Part shown: in pieces, positions 1-11,279 of the stretch
Position numbering within the stretch: the first letter of the stretch is position 1
Layout of the letters: each line of letters begins with the position of its first letter
NCBI GenBank assembly: GCA_029339505.1
Contig: JAQISU010000166.1
Span: 1,729,001 to 1,793,000, forward strand
Origin: Unio delphinus
Lineage: Eukaryota > Mollusca > Bivalvia > Unionida > Unionidae
Length of the DNA stretch: 64,000 nt
Direction: 5' to 3'
Made by a program: the position numbers and the translations under genes
Notes under the pieces: generated by a model
Told to the model about the DNA's origin: nothing
Databases searched by the model: none
Seen by the model: the letters and a program-made list of their open reading frames with translations, nothing else

Positions 1-189
1 AGTTTGTTCAAGTACAATCTTTAAATAAGTCACTTTCATTCATGTTTATTCATCACTTTATTAAGTGAAATTGCAGTAATAATTTATAGTTCCAAATTTT
101 CACCAAAGCTTCAGAGCTTATGAGCTGTAAACAATATACTGAATGAATTTATGCAGTAAACACAATACCTGTGCATTGAATGGATACAG

Positions 190-475
190 CATACACTATA
201 CACTGGATGGATGCAGTTACATAATACATTGGATGGATGCAGTGCACAATATAAAATTGGATGAATGCAGTGTACACGATATAAAATTGGATGAAAGCAG
301 TGTACACGATATAAAATTGGATGAATGCAGTGTACACAATATAAAATTGGATGAATGCAGTGTACACGATATAAAATTGGATGAATGCAGTGTGCATGAT
401 ATAAAATTGGATGAATGCAGTGTCCACGATATAAAATTGGATGAAAGCAGTGCACAAAATACTTCAGATGGATGA
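190..475. repeat. Minisatellite, 30-bp unit
   Basis: About nine units with core 'gatgaatgcagtgtacacga' then 'tataaaattg'. All frames stay open because the period is a multiple of three; not a gene. Confidence 0.9.
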
Positions 476-534
476 AGTGTACATGATACATGATGTGCTT
501 CTTTATATTGACCCATAAGCACAAGTTACGTGTG

Positions 535-840
535 TGTTTTGGGATTTTTAAAATAGCGTTAACAATTTGAGTCACATTGTTCCAACCTCTGCAACAGTGG
601 CAGTTTATAATGATGTCTAGAACTGGGGCATCATGCCGCAGACATGCAGTATCATGCCCACCCTTTAACATTATCCTGACACCAGGCCAACCAGTCCAAA
701 CAATAACATCTTAATGCTGAGTGCCAATGAGTCAGCTGCTATTTCCACTTTTAGAAGTCTTTGGTATGACTCAGCTGGGGCTCAAACCTGTGACCTGCAT
801 CTGAGGCATATGCTTTAACCACTTATGCCATCAGAGCAGG
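535..840 (-). mobile_element. SINE-2 copy (tRNA-headed)
   Basis: Minus-oriented copy of a SINE found at least seven times here. The head at the right has a box-A-like 'ggcataagtggttaaagc' and a box-B-like 'caggtttgagcccc'. The body has 'gtcataccaaagacttc' and 'gtcaggataatg', and the tail ends in 'aaatccca' plus a short (CA)n. Its first bases provide the stop codon of the putative exon 15. Confidence 0.75.
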
Positions 841-1034
841 CTGCTGTCATCTGAATATTCGTTGAGACTAAATGGAACTTGCTCCAAGACTGGCAAGGTA
901 TTGCTACAGTCGTATTGAAACATTGTCTTTAAGATTTTTTTAATGGCAGCTATATATTCCACTACACTAGGTGGCAAATACTGAATACCTTCCTCTTTAA
1001 CCAGCATCCCCAACAGTAACAAACTGCCCACAAA
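831..1034 (-). CDS. Left gene, putative terminal exon 15
   Basis: Acceptor tattttggcacag, phase 0 in, 67 codons to TGA. The peptide starts FVGSLLLLGMLVKEEGIQYL and looks helical, HEAT- or helical-bundle-like, with an acidic end (EYSDDSSLL). The final Leu-Leu-stop comes from the first bases of a SINE inserted immediately downstream. It lies more than 9 kb from exon 14 across repeats, so it could belong to another gene; only strand and phase link it. Confidence 0.42.
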   Translation of the reverse strand, partial: FVGSLLLLGMLVKEEGIQYLPPSVVEYIAAIKKILKTMFQYDCSNTLPVLEQVPFSLNEYSDDSSLL

Positions 1035-1069
1035 CTGTGCCAAAATATTTAACTTCTGATGTTAAATCA

Positions 1070-1570
1070 GTAATCCTTCATGCCACATTTATGCATCACA
1101 AGGCTGTACCGGGCGGGCTACTTCCCAGCTCTGTGCTGTCAACATCATTTATGACATACCAAAGTGGATGGCATTATATAAAAGTAGACAGAGGTTAAAT
1201 CGACAGTTATACCTAATGATGTAGACTTTCTACTCACATTGCAACCTTCAAAGAGAAAAACTAATTTTTGAGACCTGATTTTTTGTAAGGCCAAAAATGT
1301 CCAGTTTTCAGAACCAGAGATTGCATCTAGATTTTAGATTATTTGAACTGAGATCTAATGCAAATTGGTCCAAATGTCTCATGGAGAAGTGAACCGTTGC
1401 AAAAAGTAGCACAAGATTTGGAGTAAAGAGTGGCCAGGATTGAAATATCACATGTCCAATAAGCAAAATTTAAAAAAAACCAACAAATTTTACAAAATAA
1501 ATTTAAACATATTTTTTTTTAAAATTTCAAATTTTACCCTTCTGCACATATGAGAATGAAAAAGCCAACT
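1070..1570 (+). mobile_element. TTAA element copy C, decayed
   Basis: Diverged relative of copy A: 'gggctacttcccag', 'accaaagtggatggcattat' and 'aaaagtagacagaggttaaa' align in order, ending near 'cttctgcacatatgag'. The termini are lost. It lies just upstream (in transcript sense) of putative exon 15. Confidence 0.55.
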
Positions 1571-1706
1571 GAAAATATGTATAAACATAGACACAAAATA
1601 AATGAAAATATGTATAAACATAGACACAAAATAAATGAAAATATGTATAAACATAGACACAAAATAAATGAAAATATGTATAAACATAGACACAAAATAA
1701 ATGAAA
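1571..1706. repeat. Minisatellite, 33-bp unit x4
   Basis: Four nearly identical copies of a unit containing 'atgtataaacatagacacaa'. It follows directly after the decayed TTAA element. Confidence 0.9.
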
Positions 1707-1814
1707 ATCACTCAGGCATATATGTATTTAGATGTATTCACTAGTAACCTCAGAAAAGTGTTTCCATATCAGGTGAAAATGAAAAGAATCTTGAGGTTAA
1801 TGATTTTAACAACC

Positions 1815-1998
1815 CACCTCAATAACATCAGATTTGCCCCCACTGTTGTAAAGTTACCCACATCAATAACATCAGATTTGCCCCCACTGTTGTATTCTAA
1901 GTTACCCACATCAATAATAACAGATTTGCCACCACTGTTGTATTCTAAGTTACCCACATCAATATTAACAGATTTGACCCTACTGTTGTGTAGTTCAC
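1815..1998. repeat. Minisatellite, ~48-bp unit x4
   Basis: Units with 'acatcaataacatcagattt' and 'gcccccactgttgta', diverging to the right. Confidence 0.85.
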
Positions 1999-1999
1999 A

Positions 2000-3640
2000 G
2001 CCTCCATGCCACAAACAAGTTAAGAATGATGCAATAAAAAACAGTACAGAGTTAATAATATAGGCCCATCACTTTATAGTGTTAATATTAGTCCTATCTT
2101 TGTTTCTTATCCAGCAGGACCAGCAACAGTCCAATAATTTATGGCCTGATTTATGGTGACATTTTTTAATAAAGATGACTGAACAAAATACATGTAGTAA
2201 GATTCCCATTGAACCAAATTACAGCTTAGTCATCCTCAAAATGGCCACCCCTCATTATCACTCTTGGGAGGCCTAAAAAATGTGGGCAATTTATTTGTAT
2301 GATGAAATTTATGCTTATGAGGATAAATACCATATATACTCACTAATAAATCCAACTGCAAACTGCACAGACCCAGACATAACATCACATAATGTCCCAA
2401 CAAATCTGGGTCTGTGCAGTTTGTTAGGAGTAATCAATAGAACAAACAATATAGACCCTGATCTGCATGCACTTTATGCTATGGCAGATCAGGAACTTTG
2501 TTGTTTGCAGTTTGACTGACTTGTAAGCAAGTATAGATGGTAACTGATGTTACATGGCACAAACATATCTATTTCAGTCAGTTGTTAAAGTTCAAGCCAT
2601 ATTTCTAGAGTTGCACCCTGGAAAATGTTTGTTACAGATCACATGGGCTATCTTCAGTACTTCTCAATATTTCTTTGAATACAATACCATTAAGAGGTAA
2701 TGGTTAAACAGTATTACTTTGCTTTTTTGTTTCTTAATGTTTGTTCCAATAGATATTGATCCAATATGAAAAGGCATTAATAAAAACATTCAGGATAACA
2801 CCTATGCTTATATATCCCTGTACTTTTAGATAGACATGTGTGACAGGTGTCAGTCACCTGGACAGGTAGAGACAACCAAATCACCTCTTCCTTTCAATTA
2901 TTCCAGTTATTCTCTTCCTTGTGCATAATATTAGCTGGGCCTTTCTAGTGTCAGATGTCAGATGCCTTGTCATGCAATGTGATGTATTTTGTGATCAGAG
3001 CCAGGTATTTCCATTTCCAGACAAATCCATCAACCTCAAGGCTCTCAAAACATCACCCTGACAAAATTATTGACTGTAACGAAGCCATTACAAAGGCCTT
3101 TAAATTGTTAAACCAGTAGCGATAGTTAGAAACTATAATTGCAGTAATACACTATATATGGGTACAGCTGAATCCTGTTAATCTGACTTCTGCATACCTG
3201 ATTTAGTTTATCCTGGAGTCATGAGCAAAAGTTTGGGAACCACTGCTGTAAAGCCAAGACTCTTAACTAATAAAGATGAGATTGTGTTAGTGCTCTGTTG
3301 GACCCATCATTACTTTAGACAAATGCAATTAGCTACAACATTTCTTAAACTGCTATGGGTCAGAACTGATAACATCATATAATTACTATTTAATCTATCT
3401 GTACTAATCAATTAATTACGTTTTACAATATTCTGGGTATATTATACAACTGAAATCTGAGAGGGGGGGGGGGAGATCCCTTTTTTGGGAATAGGGGATT
3501 TCTAACTATAGGGAAGATACATCACCATGAAATGCTTCCAGGGCCAAATGGTTGCCTATGTTAGTCACCTTTCTGTCTGCATTATATCACTCTAAAAAAT
3601 CCGGGTAAAAGGCTGCAATTGTTGACACTTTCAAGAACAG
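2000..3640. other. No gene seen
   Basis: Apart from the hairpins at 2359-2495 and a G-run near 3460, nothing coding or repetitive was identified. Confidence 0.5.
2359..2423. repeat. Perfect 19-bp stem hairpin
   Basis: caaactgcacagacccaga (2359-2377) and its exact inverse complement (2405-2423) around a 27-nt loop. A second hairpin follows (cctgatctgc to gcagatcagg, about 2456-2495). Probably the centre of a MITE or foldback element. Confidence 0.75.
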
Positions 3641-3644
3641 AGCC

Positions 3645-4415
3645 TGCATACTACTAATGCATCCAAGAAAACACCCTGTATATTACTCAAAAGAAGTCTA
3701 CAAAATATCCTGTATATCACTCAATATAAACATAGAAAGGACCCTGCATATCACTCAACAGCATCCTAGAAAAGACCCTGCATATCACTCAATAGAATCC
3801 TAGAAAATACCCCATGTATCACTCAAAAGAATTCCACAATAGACCCTGTATATCACTCAATATAAACATAGAAAGGACTCTATATATCACTCAACACAAT
3901 CCTAGAAAAGCCTCTAGAATCAAGTGACCCAGCATATCACTCAACAGAATCCTAGAAAAGACCCTGCATATCACTCAACACAATCCTAGAAAAGCCCCAG
4001 CATATCACTCAACACAATCCTAGAAAAAGACCCTGCATATCACTCAACACAATCCTAGAAAAGCCCCAGCATATCACTCAACACAATCCTAGAAAAGACC
4101 CTGCATATCACTCAACACGTCAATCCTAGAAAAGACCATGCATATCACTCAACACAATCCTAGAAAAAACCCTGCATATCACTCAACAGAATCCTAGAAA
4201 AGACCATGCATATCACTCAACAGAATCCTAGAAAAGACCATGTATATCACTCAACAGAATCATAGAAAAGACCATGTATATCACTCTATTAATAGAATAT
4301 GAGAAAAGACCCTGTGTATCAATCAATAGAATTAAAACTAAGACATAGTATATTAATCTACTGAATCCGAGAAATTGCATATCACACAGTAGAATCTTAG
4401 AAATGACCATGTAAT
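3645..4415. repeat. Minisatellite, ~34-bp unit
   Basis: More than 20 units of 'atcctagaaaagaccctgca' plus 'tatcactcaacaga', degenerate at both ends with several small indels. Confidence 0.9.
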
Positions 4416-4904
4416 GTATTCTGAAGAATAAAAAAAAACATAATTACCTTCGTAAGTCATGAGCATTAGGATCACTTTAACCTTATCAACAGCAGATTTG
4501 ATTAAAACTAAATGAAACAATCTATCAAACTGTTTATTTCAGCTGATTTTAGCAGCATTTTTAACATACTGCTGGTTATATGATAATGATGATTATGAAA
4601 TGGAACCAAGGTTCCTTTCCAATGGACACGCCTAGGTTTCCAAACTTAAAAATTCAGTTACAATGACAAGAGACATTTTTCTTTAAGACTCCAACTGATT
4701 TAGCTAAACAACACATGTAAAACTGAGCTAGGATGAAGATGGATGGATGGATGGATAGATACAGAGACACTAAATTAATTGCTATTATCAGCTTCTACCA
4801 ATGTAGCTTCACAAAAAATTTCTCTTTTTTCAAGCCTCACACGTAAGTGACTGATATAACAAACTTCATAACAAGACAGACATTCTCACACTAAAGTTGC
4901 TCTT

Positions 4905-5280
4905 TTTTTTAAAGCTTCTGCCAAGGTATGCAGGCCTCAAAAAGTGACTGATATGGCATGCTGCTGCCAAGGATGCAAGTCTCACAACAAAAGGACTGCT
5001 ATGTCATGCTGCTGCCAAGGATGCAAGCCTCACATTGAAATGAATGCTATGTCATGCAGGCCTCAAAAAGTAACTGATATGGCATGCTGCTGCCAAAGCA
5101 TGCATGCCTCACATTGAAGTGACTACTATGGCATGCTGCTGCCAAGGCATGCAAGCCTTACATCAAAATGACTGCTATGGCTCGATTAATAACAAGAACT
5201 ACATCATCTTTTCAAACATTGCACCAATGTAACTACTATATCATGCTGCTGCCAAGGTAGGCTTCAAAACAAGTAAGGCT
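4905..5280. repeat. Degenerate tandem repeat, ~48-60 bp
   Basis: Units share 'atgctgctgccaaggatgca', 'gcctcaca' and 'gactgctatg'. Confidence 0.75.
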
Positions 5281-5784
5281 CCTTGGTGTTAAGCCTTACT
5301 TGGCTTTAACTATAAATGGCTGATACAACAGCAACAATTTAATATCTAGCTTAATGTTAAAAGACTTTAACATCAAGGTTAATTTATTTGGGAACAGACA
5401 TAAACAGATGCTCAAGTATACATTATAAAACCAATGATGTAAAAACAGCTGTTACATTCCCAACTTGGATGAACTACATCCAAACTTGGACACATGCTAT
5501 AATGGCATGAAAATCTAATCTTGTCCACTGTTTATATACATGCCTATCAAATTTCTTTAGTCCATTTCTGGCTTTAACAGCTGAGTGTTACAACTAAGTC
5601 TGATACACATCTTCAACATCTAGATTTTCAAATTAGCTGTTTTTATGTACTTTTTTGAATACCATATTGGCACCATTTTGTATTTATGAACAAAACCACA
5701 TCATAAGAAGTATTATCTCATGTTGATATGACTTTCCCCTCCGAAGGAGGAACTATAACAAGATTTTAAAGATATACATGATGT

Positions 5785-6925
5785 ATTGTGTGTGACAATG
5801 TATAACTGAGTGAATAATTTATATCCATGATGTTTGTTTGTTTGTATGTTATAACAATTTTTTAGTCATATCGCTACAATGTCTGCAGTGAGGCAGTTTA
5901 AAGTCATGTCTAGCACTGGGGCACCATGCCATAGACATGTAGCAATATATCCCACCCATTCACATTATCCTGACACCAGGCCGACCAGTCCTAACACTAA
6001 CCTCTTGATGCTGAGCGCCAAGCAAGGCAGCTGTTAGTACCATCTTTGTAAGTCTTTGGTATGACTTGGCTGGGGATTGAACACACGACCTCCCGCTTCC
6101 ACGGTGAATGCTCTAACCACTAGGCCACTGGAGCGGTAATATCCATGATGTACTGTGAGTGACAAAGTATAGCTGAGTGAATAATATACATGATGTCTAC
6201 TGTGAGTGACAAAGCGTAGCTAAGCGAATAGTATCCATGATGTACTGTGAGTGAATATCCATGATATACTGTGAGTAACAAAGCATAGCTAAGTGAATAG
6301 TATCCATGATGTACTGTGAATGACAAAGTGTAGCTAAGTGAACGGTATCCATGATGTATTGTGAGTGGCATAATTTCCATGATGTACTGCGAGTTGCAAA
6401 GTGTAGCTAAGTGAATAGTATCCATGATGTATTGTGAGTGGCATAATTTCCATGATGTACTGCGAGTTGCAAAGTGTAGCTAAGTGAATAGCATCCATGA
6501 AGTACTGTGAGTGGCATAATTTTCATGATGTACTGAGAGTTGCAAAGTGTAGCTAAGTGAATAGTATCCATGATGTATTGTTTGTGGCAAAATGTAGAAA
6601 AGTAAATAGTAGCCATGATGTACTGTGAATGGCATAATATTTATGATGTACTGTGAGTTGCAAAGTGTAGCTAAGTGTATAATATCCATGATATACTTTG
6701 AGTGACAATGGTATCCATGATGTACTGTGAGTGACAATGGTATCCATGATGTACTGTGAGTGACAATGGTATCCATGATGTACTTACTGTGAGTTGCAAA
6801 GTGTAGCTGAGTGAATACTATCCATGATGTACTGTGAGTGACAAAGTGTAGCTAGCTATGTGAATAATATCCTTGATGTACTGTGAAAGGCAAAGTATAG
6901 CTGAGTGAATAATATACATGATGCA
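5785..6925. repeat. Minisatellite, 45-bp unit, split by a SINE
   Basis: Units 'tccatgatgtactgtgagtg' plus 'acaaagtgtagctaagtgaa'; one to two units lie left of the SINE-2 (5834-6138) and about 17 to its right, including three shortened 29-bp units near 6705-6780. Confidence 0.85.
5834..6138 (-). mobile_element. SINE-2 copy with 13-bp target duplication
   Basis: Full-length minus copy: box-A-like 'tggcctagtggttagagc', box-B-like 'gtgtgttcaatcccc', and a T/G-rich tail at the left. It is flanked by the direct repeat atatccatgatgt (5821-5833 and 6139-6151), which is itself part of the 45-bp minisatellite, so the SINE landed inside an existing array. Confidence 0.85.
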
Positions 6926-7257
6926 TAAGCATTCCAACTGCTTATCACGAACAGGTTTGAAAAAATTTAAAACTACCTTCAGAATTTCATGTATGCTGCT
7001 ATGAGAATATAAATCAAATATTTTAAACAGAAATGGAATGTAACAATCTGCTGCATCTTTGGTCTGTCATGGATTCAATTATTATTACTTATATTCACTT
7101 AATTACTCCAAAAAAATGTAATCAGGTCAAAGCAACTTGGATTATTAATTACAATCACAATGGCCTGGAACAACCATGTGATGAATTTGGAATGAACTTA
7201 AATGTTTAAATGATAACAACTGTAAATGTTATTTTTATAGATGAATACAACAACTAC

Positions 7258-7410
7258 ATGATGGGATTGATCCAATGCAAGTTTACATTAATGAAGTGTC
7301 CTTACTACAAGATGGGATTGATCCAATGCAAGTTTACATTATTGAAGTGTCTTTACTACAAGATGGGATTGATCCAATGCAGGTTTACATTATTGAAGTG
7401 TCTTTACTTT
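7258..7410. repeat. Minisatellite, 51-bp unit x3
   Basis: Three copies starting 'gatgggattgatccaatgca'; the open frame across it is a repeat product. Confidence 0.85.
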
Positions 7411-8589
7411 ATCTGGTCTGGTAAACAAGTATTACAAGCACCTCAAAATTTTATAAATACCAAAATGAAGAAGAAAAAAAAACAATTACAGAAGTTTTCT
7501 CCCTTTGATCAGACCATTCTAAAAAAGGATTATCAAGGAAGAGCAGGACCTAACTAATTACCTCCACAGGTACGCTTCAAAAAATATGTAAAACAAACTC
7601 CAATGACTTTGTCATATGATCTCAAACATGTACACACTTTCTGAAATCCAATGTACATCATAGGCCATAAAATATATTCCAAAAAGAAAATAAGGAACAC
7701 TTCGAACTGTTTTGTTTATTTCTAAAACTTTCTTTATTCCTCATTGAGAATTCACTGATATTGTCTATCTTGACTATTAAACACTCAATATAAAGTTGTT
7801 TTTATCATGTTTATCCTCACTATAAAACCCTCAATATAGTGCTGTTATTTTATGTGTTATATTAAAAGTAAAGCCCTTCCCTGAGTGCTGATAATCTCAC
7901 GTTATTCCCACTAAAAGAAACTGAACATGTCAATGGCGCTCCCCTAATGTGTACTCTCACTATAAAGACCCTCAGCATAATACTGCCCTTTTTATAATGT
8001 GGATATGCCCACCAAAAACAACAGTATCCATTTTTATTTAACAAAGTTTTATACTTCTTAAATGTTTGAAAGTCAAATTTTATAAATTTTCCATTCAAAT
8101 TCAAATGTACATAAATATAAGAATCCACACAAATGTCCAATTTATGGCATTCTATGTGTATTTAACTTCAAAATCACTCTATATTTTTTCCAATAAAGTA
8201 TTCAGTTTTATGACATTACTGATGTGACCTGCCATGATATTATTTCATCGTTAACTGGCACACCTGTTACAGCAGCTCAAAACTTCAAACAAGATTTAAG
8301 TGTGTTCAGGTATGCTGACCTTTAAAAATGTGATTTTATTCCTGCCAGGAATTGTTTATCGTTTACTTGAACAAATCATTGCTGTATTTATTATGTCAAA
8401 CAACATCTAATGTCAGCATTCATTTCACACCAAACAAACTGACAGAAATGCAAATCATTTCTGTGTGCAATACCTACTAATTTCCTCATTGGTGTTAGAA
8501 ACATTATTTTTTTTTATTGGACTAATATTAAATATTCCATCTGAAACAAGCACTCGTACATTCCGACTTTAAATATTAAATAGAAAGTG

Positions 8590-8755
8590 TTAAACACTAT
8601 ACACTGGAGTAATATTAAATAATCAGTGTATAACACTGTACACTGGAGTAATATTAAATAATCAGTGTATAACACTGTACACTGGAGTAATATTAAATAA
8701 TCAGTGTATAACACTGTACACTAGAGTAATATTAAAAAGTCAGTGTTAAACATTA
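8590..8755. repeat. Minisatellite, 39-bp unit x4
   Basis: Units of 'ctggagtaatattaaataat' plus 'cagtgtataacactgtaca'; the second half is nearly palindromic. Confidence 0.9.
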
Positions 8756-9039
8756 CACACTGGAATACTATACACTGCAGTTAACTTTCATAGGTAATAG
8801 GAATACTGTAACATGCATCAACTAAAATGAGAGACAAAACTTAAAGCAGAGTGCCTATTTGGGGGGGGGGGGGCGGGAATTTAGCTAAATATTAAAATAA
8901 TTCTGACAATATTGTTGTTCAAAAACAAATATGTAGTTCATGTTTGATTTGGTGTTTCTAATAGCAAGGGATCTCAAGAATTCTGTAGTGTCACATGCTG
9001 TACAAATTTGTACTGCAACATTTGCCATGAAATCAGGGT

Positions 9040-9385
9040 CTGGGTGTTACATTGGGTACAGATTTGTGTGTGTGTGATTTTGGAATTTTACTTATGGGTG
9101 TTACATTGGGTACAGATGTGTGTGTGTGTGATTTTGGAATTTTACTTATGGGTGTTACATTGGGTACAGATGTATGTGTGTGATTTTGGAATTTTACTTA
9201 TGGGTGTTACATTGGGTACAGATGTATGTGTGTGATTTTGGAATTTTACTTATGGGTGTTACATTGGGTACAGATGTATGTGTGTGATTTTGGAATTTTA
9301 CTTATGGGTGTTACATTGGGTACAGATGTTTGTGTGTGATTTTGGAATTTTACTCAGCTTTAAACAATTTTTAGTCATTTCACTA
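9040..9385. repeat. Minisatellite, ~54-bp unit, SINE-tail derived
   Basis: About six units, each with (TG)n, 'attttggaattttactt' and 'tgttacattgggtacagatg'. The first two parts equal the 3' tail of SINE-2 in minus orientation; the last part matches the sequence beyond the SINE head at 9767-9782. Confidence 0.8.
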
Positions 9386-9562
9386 CAATGCCAACAATGT
9401 CAGATTCCACAATGTGGGTATTTGAGAAAGCTTGCCAGGAGCTTCTCATGGGTTGGTGGTTCTTACTGAGGTTTTTCCTGTGTTCTTCCTCCACCATTAA
9501 TACTGGCCACCATGTATAGCCCTATCTTGTACTGAAAACTCTTGTTAACCCTTCAACAACAA
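9386..9562 (+). mobile_element. SINE-1 3' part nested in SINE-2
   Basis: Contains the conserved SINE-1 core (gagaaagcttgccaggagct, then ggttcttcctccaccattaa in neighbouring copies) and the 'caacaacaac' tail. It interrupts a minus SINE-2 between its 'cactacaatg' and 'cagtgtggcag' blocks. The tRNA-like head is missing. Confidence 0.7.
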
Positions 9563-9775
9563 CTCCTACAGTGTGGCAGTTTATAGTGATGTCTAGCACT
9601 GGGGCACCATGTCACTGACATGTATCATCATGTCCCACCCAGTCACATTATCCTGACACCAAGCCTGGAACCAGTCCTAACACTAACCTCTTAATGTTGA
9701 GCACCAAGTGAGGCAGCTGTTAGTACTATTGGTACGAGTTAGCCTGGGATGCTCTAACCACTAAGGCGGTCACAT
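9563..9775 (-). mobile_element. SINE-2 copy split by SINE-1
   Basis: Body and head of a minus SINE-2; its tail is on the other side of the nested SINE-1, at 9345-9385. The sequence just beyond the head (cacattggataccgat) matches the block acattgggtacagat that precedes the tail, consistent with a degenerate target duplication. Confidence 0.7.
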
Positions 9776-10034
9776 TGGATACCGATATGAAATATAAACA
9801 GAGCATTTTCATGAGGTACAGAAAGGAAAATGTATACACTGAACAAGTACATGGAGGTACAGATATGCAAATGTATACATTTAATATGTGTTCACATAAA
9901 TTAAACACTAAAATCAAGCAGAAAATTTAAGCCCAAAACACCCCCAATAAAAGGTTGAACATTAGTTTCTGATTCAATTTTCATTATCAAGATTTGCACA
10001 TGTTAAAAAATAATTCACATCTATTTGCACTTAC

Positions 10035-10190
10035 ATGTGTGTGTGTGTGTGTGTGTGTGAGATTTGGATTTTTAACGTAGCTTTAAATAAAAAAATCAGT
10101 TATATCAATATGATGTCTGCTGTGGGGCTAGTACCGACTAGCACTTGGGCATCATGCCACAGAAATGTAGCATGATGTCCCACCTACTTA
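10035..10190 (-). mobile_element. SINE-2 fragment
   Basis: A (TG)n tail, then 'gatttggatttttaacgtagc', 'gatgtctgctg' and 'cagaaatgtagcatgatgtcccac': the 3' half of SINE-2 in minus orientation. Its inner edge carries the GTAAGT used as the donor of putative exon 14. Confidence 0.65.
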
Positions 10191-10191
10191 C

Positions 10192-10327
10192 ATGTATTAT
10201 TATTAATATTACATCTCTATTCCAGTTGTAAAAGTGGCAATCGATAAGCTTGGTCCACACAAAATGAAAAACATTTGTTGTTTTGAGAGATTTCCTTAAA
10301 TTATTTTTGCTACAGCGGCCTCTTTTG
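10192..10327 (-). CDS. Left gene, exon 14 (donor inside a SINE fragment)
   Basis: 136 nt, 1 nt in and phase 0 out. The acceptor follows cccttgagcag; the donor is a consensus ACAT/GTAAGT. It encodes a Lys/Arg-rich start (KRGRCSKNNLRKSLKTTN) then a hydrophobic and aromatic segment. The donor falls at the edge of a minus-oriented SINE-2 fragment, so this 5' splice site may be SINE-derived. An in-phase alternative donor (GAT/GTAATA) lies 21 nt earlier. Could be a recently recruited exon or a false positive. Confidence 0.35.
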
Positions 10328-10801
10328 CTGCTCAAGGGTTCTCAAAGGGATTCTGACACATGAAAGGTGTTCCAAAGGTACATGTTATTTGACAACTTAC
10401 AAAAGTCAAGTGACAGTTATGACAGACTGATGTGTTGCAATATCATGTGTTGGGGTATGTTATATAATTACTTTAGTATGATCAACTTTCGTGGTTTTCA
10501 TTGTTGCCACAAACCACAAATTTTAATCTCCCCACAAAAAAAAAAGGAACCACTTTGAATGATGATCCACACACCAACCTGTTTTCTTACAGTGTTTCAT
10601 TCCTAGAAATTAACACAGCTATTTGTAGTTGATAAATCAAGGTCAATACTGTAATTTGGTAATTAAATATTAGCTTTTAACTGTTTGTTTCATTTTTTAA
10701 ATATTTTGAAGCAAGAATTACATATCATTTTATATTGTTTCCATGCACACATTTGAAAAGGTATTCGATCAGATAGCTGTAATTTAAATTGATATATCAA
10801 G

Positions 10802-11271
10802 TAGGGCATAACCGATTAGCATTTATCTACCGATTTCTGATTCCGGATTTTGGGCATGAAATTTTTCCGATTCCGGATACGATTCGATTAATCGGAAATG
10901 CTAAATCCGTATTTTTTTCTAAAAAATTTCATCTTCCGTTTCCGGGTTTCTGGTATCTGGTTTTGCCGTGTCTAGCATGTTACTTAGAACTTTACCATAT
11001 CCGGCTTCATTTCCGGTTTTCACCCGCGAGTTCAAATAGATTGTCTCACAGCGTGGTTGTGTTGACCATATTGGACTTTTCTGACTTCTTATTTAACTTT
11101 ATTAACGCACTATCGAATGACACGCAGTGTTAGACACGGTGCTATAGAAATTCAACTTTATTATTTTTATTATCCGAATCGGTCGTTCCTGTCTTGTCCG
11201 ACTCCGATTAATCGGAAGTTCATACTATCCGGTGGAATCCGATTTCCGGATCAAAAGTCGGTTATGCCCTA
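10802..11271. mobile_element. hAT-type MITE, 470 bp, perfect 8-bp TSD
   Basis: The ends are TAGGGCATAACCGA and its exact inverse complement (14-bp terminal inverted repeat). The flanks are atatcaag at 10794-10801 and 11272-11279, a perfect 8-bp duplication. An 8-bp TSD with YAGGG ends is the signature of the hAT superfamily (established). The interior has repeated 'ttccggat' and 'gattaatcgga' blocks and no transposase. The perfect TSD suggests a recent insertion. Confidence 0.85.
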
Positions 11272-11279
11272 ATATCAAG

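Noticed and set aside
7880..8140. Minus frame with GNNVRLSALREGLYF after acceptor tttcttttag
   Set aside because: The acceptor is good, but its 1-nt entry does not fit exon 14 (phase 0 out), and it lies in degenerate ~62-bp repeats; not enough support.
10789..11133. A 114-codon plus frame
   Set aside because: It begins just outside and runs through the hAT-type MITE; not a transposase.
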